Shown: positions 8,764 to 16,336 of the stretch, in pieces
Numbering within the stretch: position 1 is the stretch's first letter
How the letters are laid out: every line of letters begins with the position of its first letter
Source: a virus
IMG/VR virus record: IMGVR_UViG_3300035698_004251
Coordinates: 1 to 22,436 of that record
Length of the DNA stretch: 22,436 nucleotides
Direction: 5' to 3' (one strand)
Program-made: the position numbers and the translations under genes
Notes under the pieces: generated by a model
Database searches by the model: none
What the model was told of the DNA's origin: nothing
What the model saw: only the letters and a program-made list of their open reading frames with translations

Positions 8764-10701
8764 CTAATCATTTGTATTCATATCTGGAAATACTGCGTTC
8801 ACCGTAAGTGGTAATGGATTCGTCTGTGTGATTCGTACAGTCTTTTCCTTCTTGTAACCCTGTGGGAATGTAACGCCCTTATACCCTGTATATAAACTTG
8901 CTGGTTGATCGAATTGGACTGTATCCATCTTAGTCGATGTACCTATCTGTATACCAGCACCAGTATTATAAAGTTGAACCCATGCTTGATTAATCTGTCT
9001 ATATTTAGTTAGAGCAGAACCTATTGCAGAGCCAGCATTTATGTCAAGTGTTTCTATCGTTGAGTCATAGCCAATGCCAACTTGCACTACTGATGCTGCT
9101 CTGTCTAGAGTTATTTCACCTGATGCTACAGTCTTGTTTGGTTGCACAAATCCATCTGCTAGTATCTCAACTGATTCACCCTCTAGGTGCGTAAGGCCAG
9201 TAATGGTTGTTGTTGAGGTGCTGTCATAAGTAATACCACTACGAACAAAGAACTGGTTTGCTTGAACAGTAACATCATATGCTTTAAGATACTCTATATA
9301 TCTAACCTTACTACCATCTATAACACGCTCAACTACAAACCAAACCTCATCATAACCCACCTTCGGGATGACGGCAACTGACTTATACAGGCCAGTGTCC
9401 TCTTGCTGCGTAAATGCAATTATATTCTGTGAAGCATCAATTGTAGAAGTTGAGAGTGTTCCGTCTTCCATTACATACCAGATGATTGAATGTGGATTCT
9501 GTTGATGAGCCATATCAACTACCGTGTCACCTATAAGGGAACGTGATAGTAACGAAACATCAGCACCGAAATGTTTATCATTCTGTAATGAGTATTGGAG
9601 GGTTCGTATGATCTTACCGTCACGACCTACATAGTATGGTTGGGAACCGATTGATACAGGGAGTACACTGTTTGCACCTTCCTCCACTATCTTCTTAGCA
9701 TTCTTATTAGTTGGTGTAATCGGAGCTGATTCACTACCAGACCAGTAACGGACCATACCACCTTCATTGGCAAGTATAATTGCATCTCCACTATCAATCC
9801 ATTTAAAGATGTTTAGCTTACGAGCATTGACTGTATCAGTGATACTATCATCTGCTTCCGAACCGCCCTCAAACTGCTCATATGCACCTGGCTCACTAAG
9901 CCATACCGTGTTTGGTTGATGATCTGTAGCAGCCATTACGAGGCGGTCTTCAAAAAATGCACAACAATGTGGGAATCCACGATAGGTTGAGAATGATGAT
10001 TCATACCAATCTGCTGTTGCGGTATGAGCTGTCAGATCATTATTTACTGTAGCTACTGCATTGGTTGAATCTGTCACTGTAGTGATTGTCATATATCCAC
10101 TATGCATCTTGAATTTAGCTCCTACATGGTCAAATGAGAAGAACGATGCGCTAGCAACTAAGTCAATGCCAACACCAGTAACCGCACTCGCATCCATAGT
10201 AATTGCAGTAGTGTTCATATCAAGCCACGGTCCCCACACAAATGTTATATCGCTTAATGTCCAATCGGTGTCACCCGACCTAACTAGTTGGGCTGGAGGA
10301 TGATCTGGATGGAATAAATATAGAACATCTGCTGTTTGGACGTACTGAATATCGAAGACTTCAGATTCTGTATATGTTGTAACAACTTCATATGGTGAAC
10401 CGCCACTTTCAATGTTTGCATTATCTTTATAAAACCTTATATAAAGGTCTCCAAACTCTAATATATAGTTATCCACGTTACTGAATATAAATGGTATGAT
10501 ACGTGTGCTATCCGCTGAATCTTTAACTTCTTTTACAAATGCAGTCCCTGGTGTACGAGTTGCCCCACCATACCACTCAATTATTACATTAGTTAGCTCT
10601 TTCGCTCCACTCTTGTATTGGTCAATGTCTGAACGCCCTAGTAACTTTGGGTCAAACTGACCAGATGTAAATGATGTTGTAGGAACATTGCTTCTAGGCA
10701 T
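8764..10701 (-). CDS. tail tubular protein B (T7 gp12-like nozzle)
   Basis: A 645-aa beta-rich protein. The N-terminus TTSFTSGQFDPKLLGRSDID, then Tyr-rich text and GGATRTPGTAFV (about 45-56), is the signature of podovirus tail nozzle / tail tubular B proteins. T7 gp12 is 794 aa, so this is somewhat shorter but within the family's range. The protein forms the distal tube below the gatekeeper ring. Its ATG overlaps the TAA of tail tubular protein A (TAATG) with AAGGAG upstream, so the two partners are translationally coupled. No membrane segment or catalytic site is seen. Confidence 0.9.
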   Translation of the reverse strand: MPRSNVPTTSFTSGQFDPKLLGRSDIDQYKSGAKELTNVIIEWYGGATRTPGTAFVKEVKDSADSTRIIPFIFSNVDNYILEFGDLYIRFYKDNANIESGGSPYEVVTTYTESEVFDIQYVQTADVLYLFHPDHPPAQLVRSGDTDWTLSDITFVWGPWLDMNTTAITMDASAVTGVGIDLVASASFFSFDHVGAKFKMHSGYMTITTVTDSTNAVATVNNDLTAHTATADWYESSFSTYRGFPHCCAFFEDRLVMAATDHQPNTVWLSEPGAYEQFEGGSEADDSITDTVNARKLNIFKWIDSGDAIILANEGGMVRYWSGSESAPITPTNKNAKKIVEEGANSVLPVSIGSQPYYVGRDGKIIRTLQYSLQNDKHFGADVSLLSRSLIGDTVVDMAHQQNPHSIIWYVMEDGTLSTSTIDASQNIIAFTQQEDTGLYKSVAVIPKVGYDEVWFVVERVIDGSKVRYIEYLKAYDVTVQANQFFVRSGITYDSTSTTTITGLTHLEGESVEILADGFVQPNKTVASGEITLDRAASVVQVGIGYDSTIETLDINAGSAIGSALTKYRQINQAWVQLYNTGAGIQIGTSTKMDTVQFDQPASLYTGYKGVTFPQGYKKEKTVRITQTNPLPLTVNAVFPDMNTND

Positions 10702-11276
10702 TAACGTACAACTCCTTTTCTTGCGTCCACTATTCTGTCAGAAAATATACTGATAGCCGTTCCTTCTTGAGCATCAATGGCTTTGGCTCGTTTGCGTTCT
10801 AGTCGTAATGCTTCATATAATTGTAAGGTCATTGTGCGAGAGCCTGTAAGTGAAAAAGCTAATTCATATTTAAGACGAGCTGCGATTAGTGATTTAAATG
10901 CAGAAGAAAACAGGTTTGTATTAGATATATGTTTTATGTACTCAATGGATAGTGTTGATTGTGCTGAATATATCCTATCACCAACAACCTTGAATGCATC
11001 ATCAGCAGCTTCATTTGCTAATATACGGAGACTATCAGATGGAACTGCATATGCATACGTGTAATCGTCAAGGACATCAATGACTGTATCTGTTGTCTGG
11101 GCGCATTGTATACGGGATGTAGCAAAATTCCAAGGATGGCCACTAAGCTCATCATCACGTAGATATGGATATATCTCGTTACATTTACGAGCTTGTTCTG
11201 TTTCTTCGTCTGGGTCTAAAACTCTATCAACTCCCAGTGGTACTAAAGCCATATTGTAAATCCCAACTAATGACAT
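10701..11276 (-). CDS. tail tubular protein A (T7 gp11-like gatekeeper)
   Basis: A 191-aa protein, almost the same length as T7 gp11 (196 aa), the dodecameric ring between portal and nozzle. Family features visible are the N-terminal IYNMALVPLGVDRV helix, ARKCNEIYPYLRDDEL, the HPWNFATSR motif near residues 47-55, and a C-terminal helix LYEALRLERKRAKAIDAQEG. AAGGAG precedes the ATG at 11276 and lies inside the end of the upstream membrane-protein gene, which it overlaps by 10 bases. Its own stop overlaps the start of tail tubular protein B. Confidence 0.92.
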   Translation of the reverse strand: MSLVGIYNMALVPLGVDRVLDPDEETEQARKCNEIYPYLRDDELSGHPWNFATSRIQCAQTTDTVIDVLDDYTYAYAVPSDSLRILANEAADDAFKVVGDRIYSAQSTLSIEYIKHISNTNLFSSAFKSLIAARLKYELAFSLTGSRTMTLQLYEALRLERKRAKAIDAQEGTAISIFSDRIVDARKGVVR

Positions 11277-12400
11277 ATTGACTCCTTATTGTTTAACATA
11301 CCAAATACTAACATTGTGTTAAAAGCTATTGCTGCTACGTGCATAGTGAATGTGCCACCAGATGCCACAGCTATATATACCAAAGATGCATATAACATAT
11401 AATTGTCACGATGAATCCTAATGTGTCTTAATATATTGAAAAACATTGTAAATATAATTATAATTCCATAAATTCCCAATTCATATAACATTTCTATATA
11501 TTCATTATGGGCTTCTGCCATAGTGTTCGGTTGCACTGATGAATAAGCATGATAAAAGAACTTGTATGAATTAATTCCAAGACCAGAACAAATGTATCGT
11601 TTCCCATCCAAGAATGGTTTACTCAATTGCTCTATTGTCGCTTTCCAATGAACAACCCTATTACTATCTTCAAATATTTTAGTGCCAAACACCTCAGCAT
11701 GATAGTCATATGCAAGAAAAGACCCAATTAGTGTCAATAATATTATGACTGGGATAATGAGCCGCCTCCATTTGTAACAGGCAATGAATAGTAGTGAAAT
11801 TACAAGAGAACCAATACCAACCATACTATATGTAACTATGACACCTAATGTGATTATTATGGCAGCAAGCCAATTCTTTTTATGCAACGCAATTGGCACT
11901 ACCATCCCCATGTATGGGGCAACCAATGTTGAGTTACCAAAGAAACCAGCAACCCTATGCGTCACACTAGTCTTTATCCCTATACATCTAGAATATTGAT
12001 GCAAGTTGAAATATTGCAGAATACATTGTATTGCCATTACAACACTACATAATATCATTATATTCATTATGGTTTTAACATTTATCTTGTTGAACGAGAC
12101 AGCTAAGAAGCTCAAATAAAATGCAAGCCATATAAACAATAATTTCCATATGTAGAAATTACTTACATTAATCTGGAAAAATGGTGTCTTAGCGTGTGGT
12201 GCTTGCCAACTAGCAAACATACAATACAAAAAGAATATTCCAACCCATTTACTCATTTTCAAAGATCGGTTACTGAATAAACCCAGGGACAATGCTATAG
12301 TCGTTGCTAGCATCAATTGCGGCTCTCTTCCAGAATGGCCAAGAATGCCTAAAAACGGTATAGCAATTATCCCTGAGTATATCAGTATACTAAAAAACAT
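11267..12400 (-). CDS. O-antigen ligase/polymerase-like membrane protein (WaaL/Wzy family)
   Basis: A 377-aa protein with about ten hydrophobic segments (roughly 2-20, 28-44, 50-66, 83-103, 110-130, 157-172, 178-208, 213-230, 308-327, 335-365). Between the last two groups is a periplasmic-type loop holding NRVVHWKATIEQL (247-259), SGLGINSY (272-279) and EAHNEYIEMLYELGIYG (296-312), the arrangement expected of the Wzy_C O-antigen ligase domain. Such enzymes join or polymerise lipopolysaccharide sugars on the periplasmic face of the inner membrane. AGGAG stands before the ATG; the gene ends inside the start of tail tubular protein A. It is a foreign type of cargo in a virion operon and may alter the host surface to block further adsorption. 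Ligase versus polymerase cannot be told from sequence alone. Confidence 0.82.
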   Translation of the reverse strand: MFFSILIYSGIIAIPFLGILGHSGREPQLMLATTIALSLGLFSNRSLKMSKWVGIFFLYCMFASWQAPHAKTPFFQINVSNFYIWKLLFIWLAFYLSFLAVSFNKINVKTIMNIMILCSVVMAIQCILQYFNLHQYSRCIGIKTSVTHRVAGFFGNSTLVAPYMGMVVPIALHKKNWLAAIIITLGVIVTYSMVGIGSLVISLLFIACYKWRRLIIPVIILLTLIGSFLAYDYHAEVFGTKIFEDSNRVVHWKATIEQLSKPFLDGKRYICSGLGINSYKFFYHAYSSVQPNTMAEAHNEYIEMLYELGIYGIIIIFTMFFNILRHIRIHRDNYMLYASLVYIAVASGGTFTMHVAAIAFNTMLVFGMLNNKESICH

Positions 12401-12413
12401 AAACTCCTAGTTC

Positions 12414-12938
12414 TTAATCCGCTCCACCATCAGTCCAGGCAGAACTTCCCATATCAATAACATACCATGTAGTTGTTGCACCAATTAATTCAATGGAATC
12501 ACCAGTTGTTCCAGCAGAATCAATAGCGTCACCAGCATCGAGTCCTAGATACTTAATGGTGTCACTTGTTGAAGCGGGGTCAACTGTTATGGTTCTTCCC
12601 AATGAAGATGCAAACCTAAACTGAAGATCGGCTGCCGCAGCGGGTAGCGTAAAATCAGTTGTAGAATTGGTTGATGTCGTGATATATATAGTTTTGGTGT
12701 CTGCGGTAGTAATTGTGTCTGTCGCAGCAGTAACAATCTCAGTTACCCAGTCATCATCACTATATGTAATGGTTGCTGTATCTTGTCCATCAAACGTACA
12801 AGCAATGTCACCAGTGTAATTGAGCTTTACTGCATTACCTTGCTTAACTCCACTATCTTGTACTTCGATATTTCCTGCATAACAAGTAACAGAAAGAACT
12901 AAAAGTAATGCAAAAAGAAATAATACTATCTTTTTCAT
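12414..12938 (-). CDS. secreted beta-rich protein of unknown function
   Basis: A 174-aa protein with a clear signal peptide: MKK, a Leu/Phe/Val core, then VTCYA with likely cleavage after Ala21. A Cys at 19 is not in a good lipobox, so a lipoprotein is less likely. The mature part is Thr/Asp-rich and beta-like, ending with a segment (TSDTIKYLGLDAGDAIDSAG, then TTTWYVIDMG) that reads like phage capsid-decoration or fibre domains. The ribosome binding site is only moderate (GAAGGGG). It sits between the capsid-associated paralogs and the O-antigen ligase-like gene, 13 bases from the latter. It could be a periplasmic or surface partner of that enzyme, or a minor virion protein with an unusual leader. 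Function unknown; signal peptide is directly visible. Confidence 0.75.
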   Translation of the reverse strand: MKKIVLFLFALLLVLSVTCYAGNIEVQDSGVKQGNAVKLNYTGDIACTFDGQDTATITYSDDDWVTEIVTAATDTITTADTKTIYITTSTNSTTDFTLPAAAADLQFRFASSLGRTITVDPASTSDTIKYLGLDAGDAIDSAGTTGDSIELIGATTTWYVIDMGSSAWTDGGAD

Positions 12939-12952
12939 TTTAACCCCTTCTG

Positions 12953-13393
12953 TTATACTCTTGAGTAAAGTATGGTTATTTTAATTGTTCCACTCATTGC
13001 GTTATCACCAAGCGTAAGCTGGATGATTTCATCGCCAGAAGCAGTTCCGATAACATAGTCAACACCGTCAACAACGATAGCAGTATTACCACTAACCACA
13101 GCAGCATTAACATCAATGTCTGTTGCGTAACGAGTTGCTGTTTCCGTGTCACCAATATTAATTGTTTCTGACTCAGCACCCATGTCATCTGTAGAAAGGA
13201 TAAAACCAATTATCCGATCCCCAGCTTGTAGCGGATGCCCAATGTAAACAACATCTTCAGCAGTAGTACCACTAGCTTCGTAGGTATCTCTCATGTACGA
13301 GACATCTCCACTAACCATACCACGGGCCTGAATGTTATCTTCACTTGGTCCTGTAAGATATTTAGTGTAATTAACACCATATAGTGTGCTCAT
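12953..13393 (-). CDS. capsid-associated protein, paralog 2 (possible head decoration)
   Basis: A 146-aa beta-rich protein. By eye it is more than half identical to the adjacent 145-aa protein over the full length, with shared TLYG.NYTKY, GP.EDNIQARG, RDTYEASGTTA, FILSTD and the C-terminal TILYSRV. The pair is a tandem gene duplication right after the major capsid gene. Small beta proteins in this place are often capsid cement, decoration or head-spike proteins; that role is inferred from context. The ATG at 13393 has AAAGAG upstream. No signal peptide or membrane segment. The middle region (about 70-95) and the loop after FILSTD differ most between the copies, suggesting exposed variable loops. 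Confidence 0.8.
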   Translation of the reverse strand: MSTLYGVNYTKYLTGPSEDNIQARGMVSGDVSYMRDTYEASGTTAEDVVYIGHPLQAGDRIIGFILSTDDMGAESETINIGDTETATRYATDIDVNAAVVSGNTAIVVDGVDYVIGTASGDEIIQLTLGDNAMSGTIKITILYSRV

Positions 13394-13409
13394 ATTTAAC
13401 TCTTTCTAT

Positions 13410-13847
13410 TTAAACACGTGAATAAAGTATAGTTAATTTAATCGTTCCAGTCATTGTTGCAGTATTCAAAGTCAACATTATGATGTCATCATTAGTAGTT
13501 GTACCAACAACATAATCACAACCATCGACAAGAATAGCAGTGTTTCCACTTACAACTTGACCACTAACATCAATAGCACTTGCGAACTCATCATCATTTG
13601 CAAGAGTACCAATATCCATTGTTCCTGTACTGGTCATATTATCTGTTGATAGGATAAATCCTTGTATTCTATCTCCAGCGTTTAACTTGTGGCCCATATA
13701 GACCACATCAGTAGCAGTAGTACCAGAGGCTTCATATGTATCTCGTATATATGAAAGTTTTCCACTAACTGCACCTCTGGCTTGAATATTATCTTCTGTT
13801 GGACCTGTGTTATATTTCGTATAGTTTGCACCATATAAGGTAGTCAT
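13410..13847 (-). CDS. capsid-associated protein, paralog 1 (possible head decoration)
   Basis: A 145-aa protein directly downstream of the major capsid gene, with a strong AGAAGGAG site before the ATG at 13847. It shares its whole architecture with the next gene (12953-13393), including DTYEASGTTATDVVYMGHKL versus the corresponding DTYEASGTTAEDVVYIGHPL. Beta-rich, soluble, no catalytic motif. The better ribosome binding site and position nearest the capsid gene suggest it is the more abundant copy. Likely a capsid stabilising or decorating subunit, by analogy with cement proteins encoded next to capsid genes in many podoviruses; not proven by sequence. Confidence 0.82.
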   Translation of the reverse strand: MTTLYGANYTKYNTGPTEDNIQARGAVSGKLSYIRDTYEASGTTATDVVYMGHKLNAGDRIQGFILSTDNMTSTGTMDIGTLANDDEFASAIDVSGQVVSGNTAILVDGCDYVVGTTTNDDIIMLTLNTATMTGTIKLTILYSRV

Positions 13848-13861
13848 ATTATCTCCTTCTG

Positions 13862-14743
13862 TTATGATGCGTTAGTTACATTAACTGCAACAACTTTAGC
13901 TTCTTCCATACGAACAGCTCCCATAATCATCTCTGCCCAAAACTGAGTAGAGTAATTAAGGTCAGTCCGCATATCAACCTTAGTCTGCAAGTCACTTTTA
14001 ATACCAAGCATTAAGCCTGATTTTACATAAGCAACACAATAATCAACACTTGATGTACGAGTGATGATACCATTTTCAACATTAGAAGGAGGAAGTATAA
14101 TAAACTTAAAACCACAGAAAGAATCAATTTCGCCAGCAGCAAGTGCTTTGACTGTATTATAGTCAGAACTTTTTACTTCAGTCGTATTAAGTAAATCGGT
14201 GATTTCATAAGACGTAACAACCATGTAACGAGGGTCTACAGTTGGGTCATCTACGTTTCCAAGATCAAGAACTTGTTTCGTTTCAAGAATCTTATCAACC
14301 GTAAGACCACTAGCAGCAGTTACAGTGTTACTAATACTATTTGATGTCGTTCCAGCTTTAGAACTATAGGCAGTACCAAGTAATTGCGTATAGATTGTTT
14401 TATCGATCTGACGAGCAAATGCACGAGCTTGTGCAGTTACAAGACCAGTATTAGGATCGATAGCCATTGAGAGTCGGTCAACTTTATCAACTACGAAATT
14501 ATGAAGATAATCCACAGCGGTAAGTTTACGCTTGTCCCATGATGCATCGATAATAGGCGTGGTTTGATTTCTTGATGTTCTCGTGACAACAGACGTTTGG
14601 TCTAGTTGATCGTAATACTTTGCTTCGCCAGTAAAGTCAGTGTCAACCATTACTGTACCACGAAGCCGAGCGTTCTTTTGTTGTACTAAATGTTGCAGTA
14701 CATCATGATACTCGTTTTTAAAGGCTTCTGTTATAGCTCCCAT
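13862..14743 (-). CDS. major capsid protein
   Basis: A 293-aa protein in the canonical place after scaffold. The N-terminal helix (ITEAFKNEYHDVLQHLVQQ), LRGTVMVDTDFTGEAKYYDQ, the DASWDKRKL segment with VDYLHNFVVDKVDRL, the GLVTAQARAFARQIDKTIY helix and the LPPSNVENGIITRTSSVDYC region fit the HK97-fold podovirus capsid family annotated as phage capsid protein. It forms the icosahedral head. The leader is unusual for this compact cluster: 138 untranslated bases with a candidate promoter (14823-14852) and a stem that covers part of the AAGGAG site. This suggests separately controlled, high expression. Confidence 0.88.
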   Translation of the reverse strand: MGAITEAFKNEYHDVLQHLVQQKNARLRGTVMVDTDFTGEAKYYDQLDQTSVVTRTSRNQTTPIIDASWDKRKLTAVDYLHNFVVDKVDRLSMAIDPNTGLVTAQARAFARQIDKTIYTQLLGTAYSSKAGTTSNSISNTVTAASGLTVDKILETKQVLDLGNVDDPTVDPRYMVVTSYEITDLLNTTEVKSSDYNTVKALAAGEIDSFCGFKFIILPPSNVENGIITRTSSVDYCVAYVKSGLMLGIKSDLQTKVDMRTDLNYSTQFWAEMIMGAVRMEEAKVVAVNVTNAS

Positions 14744-14747
14744 TTTA

Positions 14748-14798
14748 GGATACTCCTTTTTGTTTAATTAAGAAAGTTAGATCACAGCGAGAGTATCC
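14748..14798 (-). promoter_or_regulatory. stem masking the capsid-gene ribosome binding site
   Basis: In the capsid-gene leader, GGATACTC (14798-14791) is perfectly complementary to GAGTATCC (14755-14748), giving an 8-bp stem with a 35-nt A/T-rich loop. The GAG of the AAAAGGAG ribosome binding site (14760-14753) is inside the stem, and the ATG at 14743 is four bases below it. When formed, the stem would hinder initiation, so translation could be set by ribosome loading, an RNA partner or a protein. Seen in the sequence; regulation is inference. Confidence 0.5.
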
Positions 14799-14822
14799 GT
14801 AATGGGTCCCGTAATACATTGT

Positions 14823-14852
14823 ATTGTAGGTACGTCAGTGGCGTAGTGTCTA
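14823..14852 (-). promoter_or_regulatory. candidate sigma70 promoter for the capsid gene
   Basis: On the minus strand TAGACA (14852-14847) and TACAAT (14828-14823) are separated by 18 bases; each hexamer matches the sigma70 consensus at five of six places. Transcription would start near 14816, giving a leader of about 73 nt that contains the stem described at 14748-14798. It lies in the only gap above 100 bases inside the virion gene block, which fits a dedicated capsid promoter. A short hairpin CGTAG-ACA-CTACG overlaps the -35 region. Confidence 0.4.
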
Positions 14853-14881
14853 CGAGATTTTATGTTTAGTCGAAGGTTCTG

Positions 14882-15199
14882 TTAAATCATTACCTGTTTA
14901 CGGTCTGAGTTACCAAATACTGATATAACAGAAGTGTCTTCATTTTGTTCTGGTACACTACCAACGATTTCTTGTGGTGTCTGCACGTTGGCTGGTTTAG
15001 ATTCGGTAATAGTTTTAGTTGCTGGCTTCCTACCAATTATAAAATTATAGTACTCTTCGGCTTTTTGTTGTGGCTTTCCAGCGTCCGATCTACTACCATT
15101 CTCTACTACCATCATGAGGCATTTAAGCCTAATATATGTTTTGTCCTTTTCGGACAATGTTACTTTTGGTATAGTTGTTTTCTTCTTAGCTATAGTCAT
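14882..15199 (-). CDS. hypothetical protein between scaffold and capsid genes
   Basis: A 105-aa protein with a basic N-terminus (MTIAKKKTTIPKVTL), a helical middle (KDKTYIRLKCLMMVVENG, then AEEYYNFIIGR) and a low-complexity polar tail. I do not recognise a family. The ATG overlaps the stop of the scaffold gene (TAATG); an AGGAAGG site is present but 11 bases away. Placed between scaffold and capsid, it could be a capsid assembly factor or minor head protein. It is followed by the 138-base capsid leader. Confidence 0.75.
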   Translation of the reverse strand: MTIAKKKTTIPKVTLSEKDKTYIRLKCLMMVVENGSRSDAGKPQQKAEEYYNFIIGRKPATKTITESKPANVQTPQEIVGSVPEQNEDTSVISVFGNSDRKQVMI

Positions 15200-16053
15200 T
15201 ATGCACTCGCCTTCCTAAGGGACTCAAGCTGTGCATATGCGTTACGCACTTTAGTCTTGACTGCCTTATGGTCGGGTGCTTCATTATTGTAATAAGATGA
15301 GTCGGTTACTTTTATCTGACTATCAATGAACGATTGTATTGACTGAACTGTATCAGTTGGTACTCCAGCACCTTTCTTGAAACTGTCTTCACTTATTACC
15401 TGTGACATGTTGAATCCAACACGCTTACCAAGTGGACTGTTAATGAATGCATCCAGTTCATCTTTATTAACGCCTTTTCCAAATGACTTAAGTGCTAACT
15501 CTGACTGTTTGCTGTTCGCATCATAGTTTACAAGCCATTCGTTCATTAGCCCCTTGGTTGATTCTTCTACACGTTGGTTCTCAGTCTGTATGATGCCTTT
15601 AATCTCGGTTAGCTGTGCCTCACTGTATTCCTTGCTGAGTCCCTCAAATTGTTTCTGAGTCAAACCATACTTATGAGCAATGCCTTTAAAGTTGTCTAGT
15701 TTCTCTTCTGAGAAGAACTGTTTCAAGTCTTCTTCTACAACTATTTCTGGGTTAACATACTTAGCTGCCTCATCTGGTCTTCCAAGTTCATTGTAGTAAC
15801 GTGCCATATCATTGGGGTCATTCTCATTAGGAAGCACTACGCCTTTCTTGCCAATCATACCGACTAGTTCAAGGTGAGCCTTCCCCATATCATCTACTGT
15901 ACCATACTTTTTAAAGTTATCATTGTTCTTGTATTCATCACTTGTAAAACCATCTCTCCATGTTGGTGGAACTACTGGAGTTGGTCCTGGAACTGGTTGT
16001 GGCCCAGGTGTCGGCTTTGGAGTCGGCTGAGGTGTCACTTCTGGTTTTGTCAT
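15199..16053 (-). CDS. capsid scaffolding protein
   Basis: A 284-aa protein, close to T7 gp9 (307 aa). Residues 5-31 are Pro-rich (TPQPTPKPTPGPQPVPGP), followed by WRDGFTSDEYKNN. Residues about 44-100 carry the pattern typical of podovirus scaffolds: KYGTVDDMGKAHLELVGMIG, then VVLPNENDPNDMARYYNELG and RPDEAAKYV. The rest is charged helix ending in a basic, helical C-terminus (VRNAYAQLESLRKASA), the part that usually binds the capsid protein. It directs procapsid assembly and is then released. AAAGGT precedes the ATG; the stop overlaps the next start. No protease motif seen. Confidence 0.85.
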   Translation of the reverse strand: MTKPEVTPQPTPKPTPGPQPVPGPTPVVPPTWRDGFTSDEYKNNDNFKKYGTVDDMGKAHLELVGMIGKKGVVLPNENDPNDMARYYNELGRPDEAAKYVNPEIVVEEDLKQFFSEEKLDNFKGIAHKYGLTQKQFEGLSKEYSEAQLTEIKGIIQTENQRVEESTKGLMNEWLVNYDANSKQSELALKSFGKGVNKDELDAFINSPLGKRVGFNMSQVISEDSFKKGAGVPTDTVQSIQSFIDSQIKVTDSSYYNNEAPDHKAVKTKVRNAYAQLESLRKASA

Positions 16054-16060
16054 AAATCAC

Positions 16061-16336
16061 TTACCTTTCTTCTTCTGGTTTATTAATACCTAATTGTTCT
16101 AGTTGTTTGCTACTAGCAAGATTCTTTATATATAGAATGACCGTCCTTTGGCCTTCTCGCATACCACGTATGAATATATCAGCTTGTTCGTCTTTACCTG
16201 ATGTTGACTTATTAATGTAATACTTATCCTCTAAATCTTCCATCACAGCAAGACCATTTATAGTATCAAAGAAATCCTTATAGGCTTCGTGTTTCTTATG
16301 GAGTAGATTAATTAACTTAGCTCTGTTTTCATCCAT
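16061..16336 (-). CDS. hypothetical protein between portal and scaffold
   Basis: A 91-aa soluble helical protein (MDENRAKLINLLHKKHEAY...). No recognised domain. Small helical proteins occur in this slot of many podovirus genomes and are usually unannotated. Its ATG overlaps the portal stop (TAATG), implying coupled translation, and the scaffold gene starts seven bases after its stop. A head-assembly role is likely from context only. Confidence 0.75.
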   Translation of the reverse strand: MDENRAKLINLLHKKHEAYKDFFDTINGLAVMEDLEDKYYINKSTSGKDEQADIFIRGMREGQRTVILYIKNLASSKQLEQLGINKPEEER

